A DNA stretch of 64,000 bases, taken from Flaviaestuariibacter flavus (GTDB taxonomy: Bacteria > Bacteroidota > Bacteroidia > Chitinophagales > Chitinophagaceae). The stretch covers positions 1 to 64,000 of the forward strand of contig NZ_SJZI01000043.1 of NCBI RefSeq assembly GCF_004337505.1, in the 5' to 3' direction. The translations under genes and the position numbers were made by a program. Shown piece after piece: positions 7,988 through 17,246 of this stretch. The notes beneath the pieces were generated by a model that worked only from the letters and a program-made list of their open reading frames with translations, did not search any database and was not told where the DNA came from. The first letter of the stretch is position 1. Each line of letters begins with the position of its first letter.

Positions 7988-8878
7988 TTATATAGAACGC
8001 CTTTCGGCTGTCTTGGTTGTGCTGCCGGCGCCTATCGTGCCGCTCCCCTGGATGAAGCGGATCAGGTCTTTGTTAAGCCGCTCTTTATGGGTGTAGAAGA
8101 GCCCATGCGGCGCCCCGTCGTACACGATGAATTCGGCCCCGGGAATCAACTGCGCGGTGCGCTCGCCGCTCACCGCGATCGGCACCGTCTTGTCGGCGCT
8201 GCCATGAATGATGAGTGTCGGCACCTTTACGGAGGCGCAATCGTCGCGGAAGTCGGTATGCGCAAAGGCAAGCGCAGCCTGCTTTGTAGACCGTTGCGAG
8301 GCAAAGGAGGCCAGCATGCGGTAATACTCGAGCAGCGGGCTGCTCACGGGGTGGCTGATTAGCCCTACGCCGAAGAAGGTCTTGCCGAAGTCGTCGAGAA
8401 ACGCGATCCGGTCGCTGGCGATGCCTTGGAGCATTTCGGCAAAAACGCTTTCATCGACGCCGTCGGGGTTGTCGCTCGTTTTGCCGAGCATCGGCGTCAC
8501 GGAGCCTGCGAGCACGATGCGGGCAACGCGGTCGGAGCCATAGCGCTTCAGGTAGCGCACTGCTTCACCGCCGCCCATCGAAAAGCCTACGATCGTGGCA
8601 TCGCGCAGGTCGAGCCCGGTCATTACGGCGTCGAGGTCATCGGCAAAAGAATCGTAATCATAACCGTCCCAGGGTTTACTCGACTTGCCGAAGCCGCGCC
8701 GGTCATACTTCACTACGCGCAGCCCGGCGTTGACGAGCGGCTCGAGCTGGTATTCCCACATTTCCTTGCTCAGGGGCCACCCGTGGATGAGCACTACCGG
8801 TTTGCCTTGGCCGTAGTCGCAATAGGACAGCTGGATCTCTTCACCACTGTTGCGATCAGTTGTTTTCAGGAATTTCAT
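7988..8878 (-). CDS. Alpha/beta hydrolase (non-heme chloroperoxidase/esterase-like)
   Basis: 296 residues from ATG 8878; the longer open frame to 8947 has no family-like sequence. A classical alpha/beta hydrolase: oxyanion motif HGWPLS near residue 30, nucleophile elbow GFSMGGG, acid in GSADKTVP and catalytic His in DGAPHGLF. The pattern VKYDRRGFGKSSKPWDGYDYD is typical of the bacterial non-heme haloperoxidase/aryl-esterase subgroup. It is probably a cytoplasmic esterase; the true substrate is unknown. The last ~20 residues (GTIGAGSTTKTAERRSI) are a low-complexity tail beyond the usual end of the family. Monocistronic; its stop lies next to the shared terminator at 7947-7975. Confidence 0.88.
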   Translation of the reverse strand: MKFLKTTDRNSGEEIQLSYCDYGQGKPVVLIHGWPLSKEMWEYQLEPLVNAGLRVVKYDRRGFGKSSKPWDGYDYDSFADDLDAVMTGLDLRDATIVGFSMGGGEAVRYLKRYGSDRVARIVLAGSVTPMLGKTSDNPDGVDESVFAEMLQGIASDRIAFLDDFGKTFFGVGLISHPVSSPLLEYYRMLASFASQRSTKQAALAFAHTDFRDDCASVKVPTLIIHGSADKTVPIAVSGERTAQLIPGAEFIVYDGAPHGLFYTHKERLNKDLIRFIQGSGTIGAGSTTKTAERRSI

Positions 8879-9040
8879 GCTGAATGCTTTTTGTGATTCA
8901 CAATGCCTTTGCTGCGCCAAAAGCATTCCGCACTGGATTGTGCACACTCTGTGAAGGCTGGCGCCACCGTAATTCTACAGAAGAACCCTTATAGCCGGTA
9001 AATGGGGCAAAGGCTGAGTGGGGACGGGGAGGTGTTTTCC

Positions 9041-9048
9041 TATTTTTG
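9041..9048 (+). promoter_or_regulatory. -7 promoter box abutting a start codon
   Basis: TATTTTTG, an exact TAnnTTTG match, separated from ATG 9053 by only four bases (ATAC). If used, transcription would start at or beside the ATG, giving a leaderless mRNA. Confidence 0.45.
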
Positions 9049-9052
9049 ATAC

Positions 9053-9475
9053 ATGAAAAACGGCATTATTCTTATCCTGATGGTGATGCTCACCGGACTT
9101 TTTGCCTGCAAGAAAAGCAGCAATGACCTGACACCCGAAAACATCGGGGGTAATTTGCAGGCCGGAACCTGGCGGATCACCAACTTCGTTGACCAGGGCC
9201 AGGATGAAACCAATCACTTCAGCGGGTACAACTTTACGTTCAACAGCAGCGGCACTGTTACGGCAACCAATGGGGCCGTAAACGCGAGCGGCAACTGGGG
9301 CGCTCAATACGACGACGGTGTATCGAAGCTGATCCTTTTCTTCAACGCACCGTTCGACTTCCAGGATCTTTCCGACGACTGGAAAGTGGTGGAAAGCTCC
9401 AATACCCGCCTGCGTCTGCAGGATGTGAGCGGTGGCAGCGGACAAAGCTCCACGCTCATTTTTGAGCGTAATTAA
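9053..9475 (+). CDS. Lipocalin-like lipoprotein
   Basis: 140 residues. A signal peptide ending LTGLFAC gives a lipobox (cysteine near residue 19), so the mature protein is a lipoprotein. The remainder (LQAGTWRITNFVDQGQDETNHFSGYNF, then TFNSSGTVTATNGAVNASGNWG and LRLQDVSGGSGQSSTLIFE) is a small beta-barrel pattern like the lipocalin-like lipoproteins common in Bacteroidota: a GTW start, an internal strand for fill-in of a ligand pocket, and a C-terminal IFER strand. Ligand unknown. A -7 box ends four bases before the ATG. The gene is convergent, with a 2-nt gap, to the next minus-strand gene. Confidence 0.75.
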   Translation: MKNGIILILMVMLTGLFACKKSSNDLTPENIGGNLQAGTWRITNFVDQGQDETNHFSGYNFTFNSSGTVTATNGAVNASGNWGAQYDDGVSKLILFFNAPFDFQDLSDDWKVVESSNTRLRLQDVSGGSGQSSTLIFERN

Positions 9476-9477
9476 TC

Positions 9478-10230
9478 CTAGTTTCCGGTGCGGATGGAGA
9501 AGCCAAGAGCTACGAAATTTTGTGGCGCCGCGTGGCTGAGCCCCACTCCGCCGGACAGATCCAGCTTGATATTCCTGCCGGGGTAAAAAGCAAGGCCGGC
9601 ATCGAATACATGCTCGGGCTCATGTGCATGTTGCAGGTGGCCGTACACCTCGGCAAAGGCCTCCCAATGCTTCCCAAACTTCCATTCGGGTGAGAAGGTG
9701 TAGCGCCATTGCGGCTCGGTATCTTCGCCGGTCCATTCGGGACCCACATTATAGGTAAGCTTCCAGTCTTCGTTCAGTTTGTTTTCGAAAAGCAGCCGCA
9801 CCCTGGGCGAAGCATAAGTGTTCCGGAAGGCTTCCGATGCAAGCTTTGGAATGCCCACCTGCGTGAGAAAAGAGATCGCGGGCCGTGCGCCTTTGGATTC
9901 GCAGATCTTTGCTTTGATGCCCGGCTCAACCGGAGCGAGCCCGGTTTGGGAGCCTTCCGTGAACCGGTCCTTTACCGTTTGCGGCCATAGTTCCGCCCGC
10001 AGCTCGATGATCTTGCCGAGGCCGTAGCGCAGCAAGGTATGCGGGTGATGATATGTATGGCTTTCATCATCGGTTTCACGTTCAAAGCCAAGCTCCGCCT
10101 GGAAGCGGCCTTTTTCAACCAGTTGGGTGGCCACCGTTTCACTCGGGCGATCGGCTTCGATGCGGTCTTGCTGGGCCATAGCCACGCCCGATGCGACAAG
10201 CAGCGCAGAAAGGAAGAGCATTCTTTTCAT
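9478..10230 (-). CDS. Outer-membrane beta-barrel protein, phenol MetA degradation-like family
   Basis: 250 residues with a clear signal peptide (MKRMLFLSALLVASGVAMAQ). The mature part opens with DRIEADRPSETVATQLVEKGRFQAELGFE, which is characteristic of the family annotated 'putative MetA-pathway of phenol degradation' or simply 'transporter'. Alternating strands continue through YTFSPEWKFGKHWEAFAEVYGH to a final aromatic-rich strand (QNFVALGFSIRTGN), consistent with a small outer-membrane barrel. The substrate is not known, and the family name should not be read as evidence for phenol metabolism. It is divergent from the glycosyltransferase gene, with about 75 nt between starts. Confidence 0.78.
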   Translation of the reverse strand: MKRMLFLSALLVASGVAMAQQDRIEADRPSETVATQLVEKGRFQAELGFERETDDESHTYHHPHTLLRYGLGKIIELRAELWPQTVKDRFTEGSQTGLAPVEPGIKAKICESKGARPAISFLTQVGIPKLASEAFRNTYASPRVRLLFENKLNEDWKLTYNVGPEWTGEDTEPQWRYTFSPEWKFGKHWEAFAEVYGHLQHAHEPEHVFDAGLAFYPGRNIKLDLSGGVGLSHAAPQNFVALGFSIRTGN

Positions 10231-10304
10231 CCCGGATGAAATGCAGAATCCGTTCCATGCTTAATTTGCCCGCGGAGGTCGTTGTGGCCGCCACACCCGA
10301 CCAT

Positions 10305-11837
10305 ATGACCGACCTTCCCCGCGCTTCCGCAAGTCCACTTGTCCCGGCCGACCGCTACCGGTCTTATGCCCGCAAGGCGCTGGTGCTCATCGGCCTGCTT
10401 TCACTCTTTCGCCTCCTGCTTGCATTCGGCCTGGAACTCGGAAACGACGAGGCTTACTATTGGATGTACAGCCAGCACCTCAAGTCGAATTACTTCGATC
10501 ATCCACCGATGGTGGCTTTGTTGATCCGCTTGTCTACATTCAATGGCATCCTGCAGGGCGCAGGCTGGCTGCGGCTCGGCGCGGTAGCCGGCGGGGCAGC
10601 CGCCGCCTGGCTTTTGTTCCGCGCGGTGAGTGAGCTGCATAGCCCGCGGGCCGGGCTTTATACCTCGGTGCTTTACCTGTCGTCCTTTTATGCCGGCCTC
10701 ACCGCGGGGGTATATATCATGCCCGATTCGCCGCAGATGATCTTCTGGACCGCGGCACTCTGGATGCTGGTGCGCATCGATGCGGATGAACGCAATTGGC
10801 GCAACTGGCTCCTGTTCGGGCTTTGCGCCGGCCTGGCCATACTCAGTAAGGTGCATGCTGGTTTTCTCTGGATCGGTCTTGGCGCGTATATCCTGCTGCA
10901 CCGACGGCAGTGGCTGCGCCTTCCGCAACTCTATGCCGCGGCCGCCATCACCGCGGTGCTGCTGACGCCTATCGTGGTTTGGAATATTCAGAACGATTTC
11001 ATCACCTATCGCTTTCACAGCCGGCGGGTTACTGTTGATCATTTCGATCTGCGTTTTTCTTACATGCTGAAGGAAGCCATCGGGCAGCTTGTTTTCAACA
11101 ACCCGGTGAACGTGGCGCTTATTATCGGGGCGTTGTGGCGCTGGAAGCGATTGCCGGCGGAGACGAAAGGCGTGTTGTCGCTATTCTGCTGGATCGCACT
11201 GCCGCACGCGGCCTTCCTGCTCGCCGTTTCGCTGTTCCGGGATACCACCTTGCCGCACTGGAGCGGGCCGGCATATGTTACCCTGTTGCCGCTTGCAGCC
11301 GTGATGCTGGCCGGCGCCAGCCGCCGGCGGTTCCTGCCGCGTGCGGTTCTGGCGGCGGCCGGGTTGTACCTGTCGGTGTTGACGGGATGGTGGCTCACCG
11401 TACACTTCTACCCGGGCACCTATGGCCGGCGCGACCCAGCCACCCTGGGTACCGGCGACATCTCGCTTGACCTTTACGGCTGGGAGCTTGCAGGGAAAGC
11501 GTTTGGCGCACAGTACCGCGCTGCGGTGGATGCGGGCGCCGTCCCGGCCGGTACGCCGGTCGTCGCTTCCTACTGGTGGGGGGCGCATGTTGAATATTAT
11601 TTCTGCCGCCCTTCCGGAATTGCTTTCCAGGCACTGGGTCCGATACCCGATGTTCGCGAATACCATTGGCGCAACCGCGGCCTGCCGGTGCCGCAACGGG
11701 CATTTTGCATCCTGGCCAGCGACGAAGCCTACGGGTTGCCCAAAGGTTTCCGTCAGACAAATGCGCAGTACCGGATCGAAGTAAGCCGGGGCGGGAAGCC
11801 GGCACATGCGTTTACTGTTTACCTGCTGACCCGCTGA
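10305..11837 (+). CDS. Glycosyltransferase family 39 (ArnT/PMT-like), multi-pass membrane protein
   Basis: 510 residues from ATG 10305. An earlier ATG (10257) lies upstream of a near-consensus -7 box TTAATTTG at 10261-10268, so the later start is preferred. The N-terminal region carries the GT39/ArnT hallmark ELGNDEAYYWMYSQHL and FDHPPMVALLIRL on the first periplasmic loop, including the acidic catalytic-type residues. About ten or more hydrophobic helices follow (for example AVAGGAAAAWLLFRAV, LFGLCAGLAILSKVHAGFLWIGLGAYIL). Such enzymes use polyprenyl-phosphate sugars to glycosylate lipids or proteins on the outer face of the inner membrane. The C-terminal ~130 residues form the soluble domain. 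Its end overlaps the convergent EamA gene by 26 nt. Confidence 0.87.
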   Translation: MTDLPRASASPLVPADRYRSYARKALVLIGLLSLFRLLLAFGLELGNDEAYYWMYSQHLKSNYFDHPPMVALLIRLSTFNGILQGAGWLRLGAVAGGAAAAWLLFRAVSELHSPRAGLYTSVLYLSSFYAGLTAGVYIMPDSPQMIFWTAALWMLVRIDADERNWRNWLLFGLCAGLAILSKVHAGFLWIGLGAYILLHRRQWLRLPQLYAAAAITAVLLTPIVVWNIQNDFITYRFHSRRVTVDHFDLRFSYMLKEAIGQLVFNNPVNVALIIGALWRWKRLPAETKGVLSLFCWIALPHAAFLLAVSLFRDTTLPHWSGPAYVTLLPLAAVMLAGASRRRFLPRAVLAAAGLYLSVLTGWWLTVHFYPGTYGRRDPATLGTGDISLDLYGWELAGKAFGAQYRAAVDAGAVPAGTPVVASYWWGAHVEYYFCRPSGIAFQALGPIPDVREYHWRNRGLPVPQRAFCILASDEAYGLPKGFRQTNAQYRIEVSRGGKPAHAFTVYLLTR

Positions 11838-12729
11838 CGCGGTTGGCAACATACAGGCCGGCGCCGATGAATATAAAAGCGACGGCTGTGGCGGCACTGA
11901 CTTTCTCGCCAAGGAGGAGCACCGCTTCGATGGCGCTGAGCAGCGGGATGCCGTTTCCAAACAATGCTGTGCGTGCCGGCCCAATGCGCCGGATGGCTTC
12001 GTTCCAGGCAAGAAAGGCGAGCACCGAGGCGCATACCGCGAGGTACGCGACGCTTCCGGCCACGACGGGTGTCCAGTTCACAGGAGCCGTGTGCGCGCGC
12101 TCCCAGAGATAGGCGGGCAGCAGGAGCACCGTGCCGGTGGTAAAGAGCACCAGCAGGTAGGCCCTCGGGCTTATCCCTTGCGGCCGCCGCCGCACCTGCA
12201 GCGTATAGAGCGCAAAGGACAGTGCGGCCGCTAGTATCCAGGCATCGCCGGAAACGAAGTGCAGGGTGCCGAGGGTTGAAAAATTGCCATTGGTAAGCAA
12301 GACAAGCAGTCCTGCCATACAGAGCAGGGCGCCCATCAAGGTTTGCCCCGCGAGCCGCTCCCGTAGAAATACAAAAGAGAAAAGCAATACAAAAAGCGGC
12401 GCGGCCGTTGTGCCGATCAGTGCGAGATGAATGGCGGGTACGGTGCGTCCGGCTATATAAATGAACGTGTTGAACAAGGTGATGCCGGTGAGCGCAGTGC
12501 CGAGGTTATGTGCCCACCTTCCGCGCAGGGCTGCGGCTTCGCGCCGGAGCGCGCCAAGGGCGAAGGGGAGGAGCAGGGCCGTGGCGCCCAGCCAGCGCCA
12601 GAAGGCAAGCGCGACCGGCGGAACGGAGGCGTGCAGCGCCCGCGCGATGATAAAGTTTCCCGACCAAAGCAGGACGGCCAGCAGGGCCAGCAATACGCCT
12701 TTGCGTTGCACGGCGGGATCAGCATTCAT
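11812..12729 (-). CDS. EamA/DMT-family transporter
   Basis: 305 residues from ATG 12729; upstream in-frame sequence overlaps the catalase terminator and is not coding. Ten hydrophobic helices in two EamA repeats: the first begins LLALLAVLLWSGNFIIARALH with the ALAFWRW signature, the second begins GDAWILAAALSFALYTLQVRRR. The repeat ends are seen in ERLAGQTLMGALLCMAGLLVLL and LLGEKVSAATAVAFIFIGAGLYVA. The family exports metabolites such as amino acids or nucleosides; substrate unknown. A near-consensus -7 box TATTTTTA (12735-12742, minus strand) ends only five bases before the ATG, suggesting a leaderless transcript. The 3' end overlaps the glycosyltransferase gene tail to tail. Confidence 0.88.
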   Translation of the reverse strand: MNADPAVQRKGVLLALLAVLLWSGNFIIARALHASVPPVALAFWRWLGATALLLPFALGALRREAAALRGRWAHNLGTALTGITLFNTFIYIAGRTVPAIHLALIGTTAAPLFVLLFSFVFLRERLAGQTLMGALLCMAGLLVLLTNGNFSTLGTLHFVSGDAWILAAALSFALYTLQVRRRPQGISPRAYLLVLFTTGTVLLLPAYLWERAHTAPVNWTPVVAGSVAYLAVCASVLAFLAWNEAIRRIGPARTALFGNGIPLLSAIEAVLLLGEKVSAATAVAFIFIGAGLYVANRVSGSAGKQ

Positions 12730-12761
12730 TGCGGTAAAAATACGGTTCCCCGGGAATGAAA

Positions 12762-12787
12762 AAGCCCCGGCAATTGCGCCGGGGCTT
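12762..12787 (-). terminator. Intrinsic terminator of the catalase gene
   Basis: Stem AAGCCCCGGC (12762-12771) with GCCGGGGCTT (12778-12787). On the minus strand it is followed by a T-rich run, just downstream of the catalase stop at 12803. Confidence 0.8.
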
Positions 12788-12802
12788 CCAGGTATCATCG
12801 GT

Positions 12803-14407
12803 TTAATAAGGCTTCGCCTGGTGCGATTCCCGATTGGCCTGTTGCACGCCTTCTTCGGCGTTGGTGCTGCCGATCGGCCCTTTCGATATGTTTTCGGGAT
12901 GGCGGGCAAGGCCTTCGGCTACACGTCGCCCGTAATCGGGGTCGCAATGGGTGAACAGCTCGATCATGCGGCGCTGGATCAGCTCCTTGCAGGGGGCGAG
13001 CGTGTTCACCAGGTTCTTCACCAGCTCATCGCGCTCCCAGTCCTCAAAGGCGCGCCAGCGCTCGCCGGCCTGCCCGAAGTTGTTCTCCCGCGGAATCTTC
13101 TGGCGCACCAGGTGGGCATTGTAATGCGGGGTATGATCCTTGCCGGTGCGCTTCGCCTCCGCCACGTTGTTTTGCGAAGAAGGTTCGTAATTGACGTGCG
13201 GGTTGGATCCTTCTGCGATGTCCTGCACATATGCCATCTGGCCATCGCGCTGGTTCGTTGCCACCGGGCTTTTGGGCGCATTGATCGGCAGCTGCAGGTA
13301 GTTGGTGCCAACGCGGTAGCGCTGTGTGTCGGAATAGGAAAAGGTGCGTCCCTGGAGCAGCTTATCGTCAGAAAAATCGAGGCCGTCCACGAGCACACCG
13401 GTACCGAAGGCTACCTGCTCCACTTCGGCAAAGTAATTCACCGGGTTGCGGTCGAGTACCATACGTCCAACGGGCAGGAAGGGGAATTTGTCCGTCGGCC
13501 AGATCTTGGTGGCGTCGAGCGGGTCGAAGTCCAGCTCGGGATGCTCATCGTCGCTCATGATCTGGACGCACAGTTCCCACTCGGGGTATTCGCCGCGCTC
13601 AATGGCTTCGTAGAGATCCTGCGTGGCGTGGTTGAAATTTTTTGCCTGCACTTCCTGCGCCTCTTCCTGCTTCAGGTTACGGATGCCCTGTTTGGGCTCC
13701 CAATGGTATTTTACCAGCACACCGGTGCCGTCGGCATTCACCCATTTGTAGGTGTTCACGCCCGAGCCCTGCATCTGCCGGTAATTGGCGGGGATGCCCC
13801 ATGGCGAGAAGAGGAAGGTGATCATATGCATCGCCTCCGGTGTATTGCTGATGAAGTCGAAGATGCGCTCGCCGTCCTGCTGGTTGAAAACAGGATCGGG
13901 TTTGAAGGCGTGCACCAGGTCGGGAAACTTGAGGGCGTCCCGGATAAAGAAGATCTTCAGGTTGTTGCCCACGAGATCCCAGTTGCCGTCTTCGGTATAA
14001 AATTTCACGGCAAAGCCACGCGGGTCGCGGAGCGTTTCGGGCGAGTGTCCCCCGTGGATCACCGTGGAGAACCGTACAAATACGGGCGTTCGCCTGCCTT
14101 TTTCCTGGAATAGTTTTGCCCGGGTGTATTTCGACACCGGCTCCTTGCCTACCGATCCGTAAGCTTCAAAGTAGCCGTGGGCGCCGGCGCCGCGCGCGTG
14201 CACAACCCGCTCCGGGATGCGCTCGCGGTCGAAGTGCGAGATCTTTTCCAGAAGGTGGTAATTCTCGAGCGTCATCGGGCCGCGCGGGCCTACCGTTCTT
14301 GTGTTCTGGTTGTCGTACACGGGGTGCCCCTGCCGCGTCGTGAGGTTGTTTGCCTGCGGCTGCCCGTCGCCGTTAGCCTTGCCGTTTATGTTCTGATCTT
14401 TTTGCAT
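12803..14407 (-). CDS. Heme catalase
   Basis: 534 residues from ATG 14407. Converts hydrogen peroxide to water and oxygen. Visible motifs: the distal His region [24 protein letters not shown], the NADPH/heme-side [17 protein letters not shown] with the distal Asn, and the proximal heme-ligand segment [17 protein letters not shown]. No signal peptide, so cytoplasmic. The length suits a small-subunit monofunctional catalase with a short C-terminal extension rather than the ~750-residue large-subunit type. The N-terminus is a hydrophilic Asn/Gln-rich stretch. Upstream on the minus strand, a TTG about 19 nt before TATTTTTA fits the Bacteroidota -33/-7 pattern. It is a single-gene unit closed by the terminator at 12762-12787. 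Confidence 0.96.
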   Translation of the reverse strand: MQKDQNINGKANGDGQPQANNLTTRQGHPVYDNQNTRTVGPRGPMTLENYHLLEKISHFDRERIPERVVHARGAGAHGYFEAYGSVGKEPVSKYTRAKLFQEKGRRTPVFVRFSTVIHGGHSPETLRDPRGFAVKFYTEDGNWDLVGNNLKIFFIRDALKFPDLVHAFKPDPVFNQQDGERIFDFISNTPEAMHMITFLFSPWGIPANYRQMQGSGVNTYKWVNADGTGVLVKYHWEPKQGIRNLKQEEAQEVQAKNFNHATQDLYEAIERGEYPEWELCVQIMSDDEHPELDFDPLDATKIWPTDKFPFLPVGRMVLDRNPVNYFAEVEQVAFGTGVLVDGLDFSDDKLLQGRTFSYSDTQRYRVGTNYLQLPINAPKSPVATNQRDGQMAYVQDIAEGSNPHVNYEPSSQNNVAEAKRTGKDHTPHYNAHLVRQKIPRENNFGQAGERWRAFEDWERDELVKNLVNTLAPCKELIQRRMIELFTHCDPDYGRRVAEGLARHPENISKGPIGSTNAEEGVQQANRESHQAKPY

Positions 14408-14570
14408 GGTAAAGGGTTTTCTATCGTTTCTTAAAAATAGGCAGGTGCCACGCGAAGGCAATGGACGAGCTGTTGCCTTACAGAACGGGAAGTTTACCGC
14501 ATTAAAAAAATGCTAAAAGCAAACATGTACGAAAACTTTCGTTTATCATTGTAGTCAAATCCTGGTCATC

Positions 14571-15662
14571 ATGAAAGCAATCGGATTACTCGTTTTAGCG
14601 CTCGTTTTTAGCAGGGTGGATGCTGCTGCCCAGCAGGGAAGGGAATCGGCAGAAGTCGACCGCTTTGTGCAGCGCCAGATGGACTCGCTCTCCATCACCG
14701 GGATGGCCGTGGGTGTGGTGAAAGACGGGCAGATCGTACACCTGAAAGGCTATGGCTTTGCCAGCCTTGAATGGAAGCAGCCGGTAACGGAACACACCAA
14801 TTTCCAGGTCGCATCGTGCAGCAAGCTGCTATCGTCCACCGTGGTGCTGCGCTCACTGGCCGAAGGCCGTCTGCGCTTAAGCGACCCGGTGGCGCGCTAT
14901 CTCGACAGCCTGCCGGCCTCGTGGAGCGGCATCCAGGTGCAGCACCTGCTCAATCACAGCAGCGGCATCCCCTTTTTCAATGGCGATCCTTACCTGGACG
15001 GGATGGCCGTGCTCCGGGCGCTCCGCGACTCGGCGCTGCAATTCAGCCCGGGAGCGCGACAGTCGTATATGAGCGGAGACGGCATTGTGCTGCGGCTGGT
15101 ACTCGAAAAAGCCTGGGGCCGGCCCTACGACCAGCTGCTGAAAGACCTCGTAACTATTCCGGCCGGCATGACTGATGGGGGCTTCGATCATGAGCGCCGC
15201 AGCGGTAGCTGGATGCGGGCCGATGTGCTGCCCGGGAAGGCGACGACGTATTACCGCAATGGCAACATTGCCTACAAATTCATTTACCCGGAGTATATGT
15301 ACACGGCAGGTGGATACTTTGCTTCGTTGCGCGATATGGCGCGCTGGGCAGTGGCGCTCGATAAGGAGCTTTTCTTTTCGCGGAAGCAGGAGGCTTTTGC
15401 CTATCAATGCGGTTCGGCGAGCGACAGCGCCTGCTTCAGCAATGTCGGGTGGGGCGTAGAGCGGGAGGGCGGTCTCACATTCGCTGGGCACAGCGGTGGG
15501 CCCGGCCTCGCCGACATCCTGCGCTTCCCGTCAAAAGGCTACACCATCATCGTGCTGTCGAATGACGGCGAGCTGCTGCCGGGCATGGCCCGCGCCGTTG
15601 CCGGGTTTTATATAAAAGAACTTGATCCGAAGTTATCGGCCGCGAAATTCAAGCGTCCCTGA
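14571..15662 (+). CDS. Secreted serine hydrolase (beta-lactamase family)
   Basis: 363 residues with an N-terminal signal peptide (MKAIGLLVLALVFSRVDAAAQ). The beta-lactamase/class C PBP fold is shown by MAVGVVKDGQIVHLKGYGFASLEWKQPVT, the nucleophile motif SCSK within QVASCSKLLSS (around residue 82), LLNHSSGIPFF, a Tyr-containing second motif (SYMSGDG) and the third motif in FAGHSGGPGL near the C-terminus (HSG). These point to a periplasmic or extracellular esterase or peptidase-like hydrolase; true antibiotic hydrolysis is not implied. It is divergent from catalase with about 160 nt between starts and ends before a short iterated repeat. Compared with the serine hydrolase at 3432 it lacks a membrane anchor. 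Confidence 0.87.
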   Translation: MKAIGLLVLALVFSRVDAAAQQGRESAEVDRFVQRQMDSLSITGMAVGVVKDGQIVHLKGYGFASLEWKQPVTEHTNFQVASCSKLLSSTVVLRSLAEGRLRLSDPVARYLDSLPASWSGIQVQHLLNHSSGIPFFNGDPYLDGMAVLRALRDSALQFSPGARQSYMSGDGIVLRLVLEKAWGRPYDQLLKDLVTIPAGMTDGGFDHERRSGSWMRADVLPGKATTYYRNGNIAYKFIYPEYMYTAGGYFASLRDMARWAVALDKELFFSRKQEAFAYQCGSASDSACFSNVGWGVEREGGLTFAGHSGGPGLADILRFPSKGYTIIVLSNDGELLPGMARAVAGFYIKELDPKLSAAKFKRP

Positions 15663-15717
15663 TCCTGATTTTTTTCAATGGCATAAAACACGTTCTGGCC
15701 TGCCAAGGGGCGCCTTC

Positions 15718-15757
15718 TAAATTCGTTATTCGTTATTCGATATTCGTTATTCGTTAT
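15718..15757. repeat. Iterated ATTCGTT-type repeat
   Basis: About five degenerate copies of a 7-8 base unit (ATTCGTT, once ATTCGAT) in the gap between convergent genes. The same family appears on the other strand at 31385-31418 and 44581-44626 (GAATATCGAATAAC type). Confidence 0.75.
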
Positions 15758-15761
15758 TCTT

Positions 15762-16625
15762 TCACGCTTCGCCCATCATCAGTCCTTCAATGGTATGTGC
15801 CTGCACGATCGGCTCCAGTTGGTCCACTACCCGGCAGGTAAGGTGTTGGCGTACAGCCTCAGGAAGCGTTTCGTAAAAATGACGCGTTACCTGCAGGTCG
15901 TGCCGCTCGGCGTTGACAGCGCCGGGTGCGTCTGCGCCGAGCACCAATGCCGGCCTGGCGATGTCAGATGTATTTGCGGTACCCCGGTGTATGGTGAGTG
16001 CGGAACGCGCCGAGATATCGCCCATCTGCGGCAGCTTCCGCTGGGCACGGGCTTCATAGCGCGGGTAGTAGGCTCTGGGAGGAAACATGCCGTGTTCGAA
16101 GCCCTCCGGCAGGTCCCATTGCGTGCCTGGCGCAATCTCGAAGGGTCCCCTGTCTTCGGTCACATCTACGGTGGTGAGGTTAAAGGCAAGCGAATTGAGG
16201 CGGCGACCCGTGATGGTGTCGGGCGGCGCGGGAAAGTCACGGTGCCAGGGCTGCGCCACTGCGCCGGGGTTCGGTACGTCAAAGCCGATTTCTACGATCT
16301 TATATTCCGGCCCAAGCACGGTTGCGCAAACAGCTACCACCCAGGGATGGGTTACCAGGTCGAGAAAGCCGCGGATATCCTCGGGGTGTATTTCCACGTA
16401 ATGCCGCTTAGGTCCGCGCCCCACCGCGCCGCCGGGCCGGCCGAGCGCTTCTTGGTATGCGCGGAGTATGTCTTCGTGGAGTTGCGCGACCCATTCGCGG
16501 CTGAATGCGCCTTTCAGGCCGATGATGCCCTCGCCGTACAATCCGCCCATGATTTTCGAAAGGTCATATGCGGGGTGCGGTGCCGCCTTATCGATTGTAT
16601 GGGCTTCAGGGGATGCGGTTTCCAT
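15762..16625 (-). CDS. Phytanoyl-CoA dioxygenase (PhyH) family protein
   Basis: 287 residues. Fe(II)/2-oxoglutarate oxygenase of the PhyH type: the metal-binding HxD lies in QPWHRDFP (about residue 128) and the distal His in SALTIHRGTAN; an Arg for 2-oxoglutarate follows at IARPALVLG. FEIAPGTQWDLP is the usual loop between them. No signal peptide. The family hydroxylates varied small molecules; the substrate here is unknown. The next gene upstream on the same strand (16713-17123) is 87 nt away, so cotranscription is possible. The 3' end meets the iterated repeat at 15718-15757. Confidence 0.85.
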   Translation of the reverse strand: METASPEAHTIDKAAPHPAYDLSKIMGGLYGEGIIGLKGAFSREWVAQLHEDILRAYQEALGRPGGAVGRGPKRHYVEIHPEDIRGFLDLVTHPWVVAVCATVLGPEYKIVEIGFDVPNPGAVAQPWHRDFPAPPDTITGRRLNSLAFNLTTVDVTEDRGPFEIAPGTQWDLPEGFEHGMFPPRAYYPRYEARAQRKLPQMGDISARSALTIHRGTANTSDIARPALVLGADAPGAVNAERHDLQVTRHFYETLPEAVRQHLTCRVVDQLEPIVQAHTIEGLMMGEA

Positions 16626-16712
16626 TTAGCTTTTCGGCACCGCCGCAACGATAGTGCCACAAGCGCGGTGCATACGGAGCAGCCGTTCCCGGGAGACCAG
16701 AGGCGCATTTTT

Positions 16713-17123
16713 TCAATAAACGCTTGCGTCCGTCTTTCTGCGCGCCGGCCACCAAAAGCGCCGCCACAGCCGGGCTGCCACCAGGATCATGAAAATGGCA
16801 TACAGGATTCCTGCCTGCAAAAACGGGTCGCCGTACAGCTGCACACCCGCAATGCCGAGCACGGCGCCGCAAAGGAAAGCAGCCATTAGCGTGATCACCG
16901 GCATTACCACCACGTATTCGATCGCGGTCCGCCCGGTCAGGAACTGTTGCAGCACGAAGAAGCCATAGCTGGCCAGCAGGCTGCCTCCCACCAGGTAGCG
17001 CATCTTGAAGGAAAGGCGTTCAGCCGTGGGAATATCCGCCATGGCCACCTGCCGGAGCAGGAAGGCCATCAGGCCGGCATAAAGCAGGCAGAGTGCCAGG
17101 AAGATCCATCGCTTTGCGTTCAT
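16713..17123 (-). CDS. Small integral membrane protein of unknown function
   Basis: 136 residues with four hydrophobic segments: IFLALCLLYAGLMAFLL, VGGSLLASYGFFVLQQFL, YVVVMPVITLMAAFLCGAVLGIAG and AGILYAIFMILVAARLW, ending in a basic cytoplasmic-type tail (RRFWWPARRK). I do not recognise the family. A box TAACTTTC (17131-17138, minus strand) lies seven bases before the ATG and resembles the -7 consensus with one mismatch. The gene is divergent from the aldehyde dehydrogenase. Confidence 0.65.
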   Translation of the reverse strand: MNAKRWIFLALCLLYAGLMAFLLRQVAMADIPTAERLSFKMRYLVGGSLLASYGFFVLQQFLTGRTAIEYVVVMPVITLMAAFLCGAVLGIAGVQLYGDPFLQAGILYAIFMILVAARLWRRFWWPARRKTDASVY

Positions 17124-17246
17124 CAGCGGGGAAAGTTACGCCATTGTTCGACAGGGCGAGCGACGATCGCAAAGTGGCATCCCTCCACTTTTCTTTGCAA
17201 TGGCAGGGTACGACATTTGTGTTTTACGAGTTTGATATTTTTTGCC

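Noticed and set aside
12461..14113. 550-codon plus-strand frame opposite the catalase
   Set aside because: It is antisense to a clear catalase with all motifs; long antisense frames are expected in GC-rich codons and this one shows no domain.
15718..15757. CRISPR-like or satellite array
   Set aside because: Units of 7-8 bases without unique spacers of constant length, and no cas genes nearby; this is an iterated repeat, not CRISPR.
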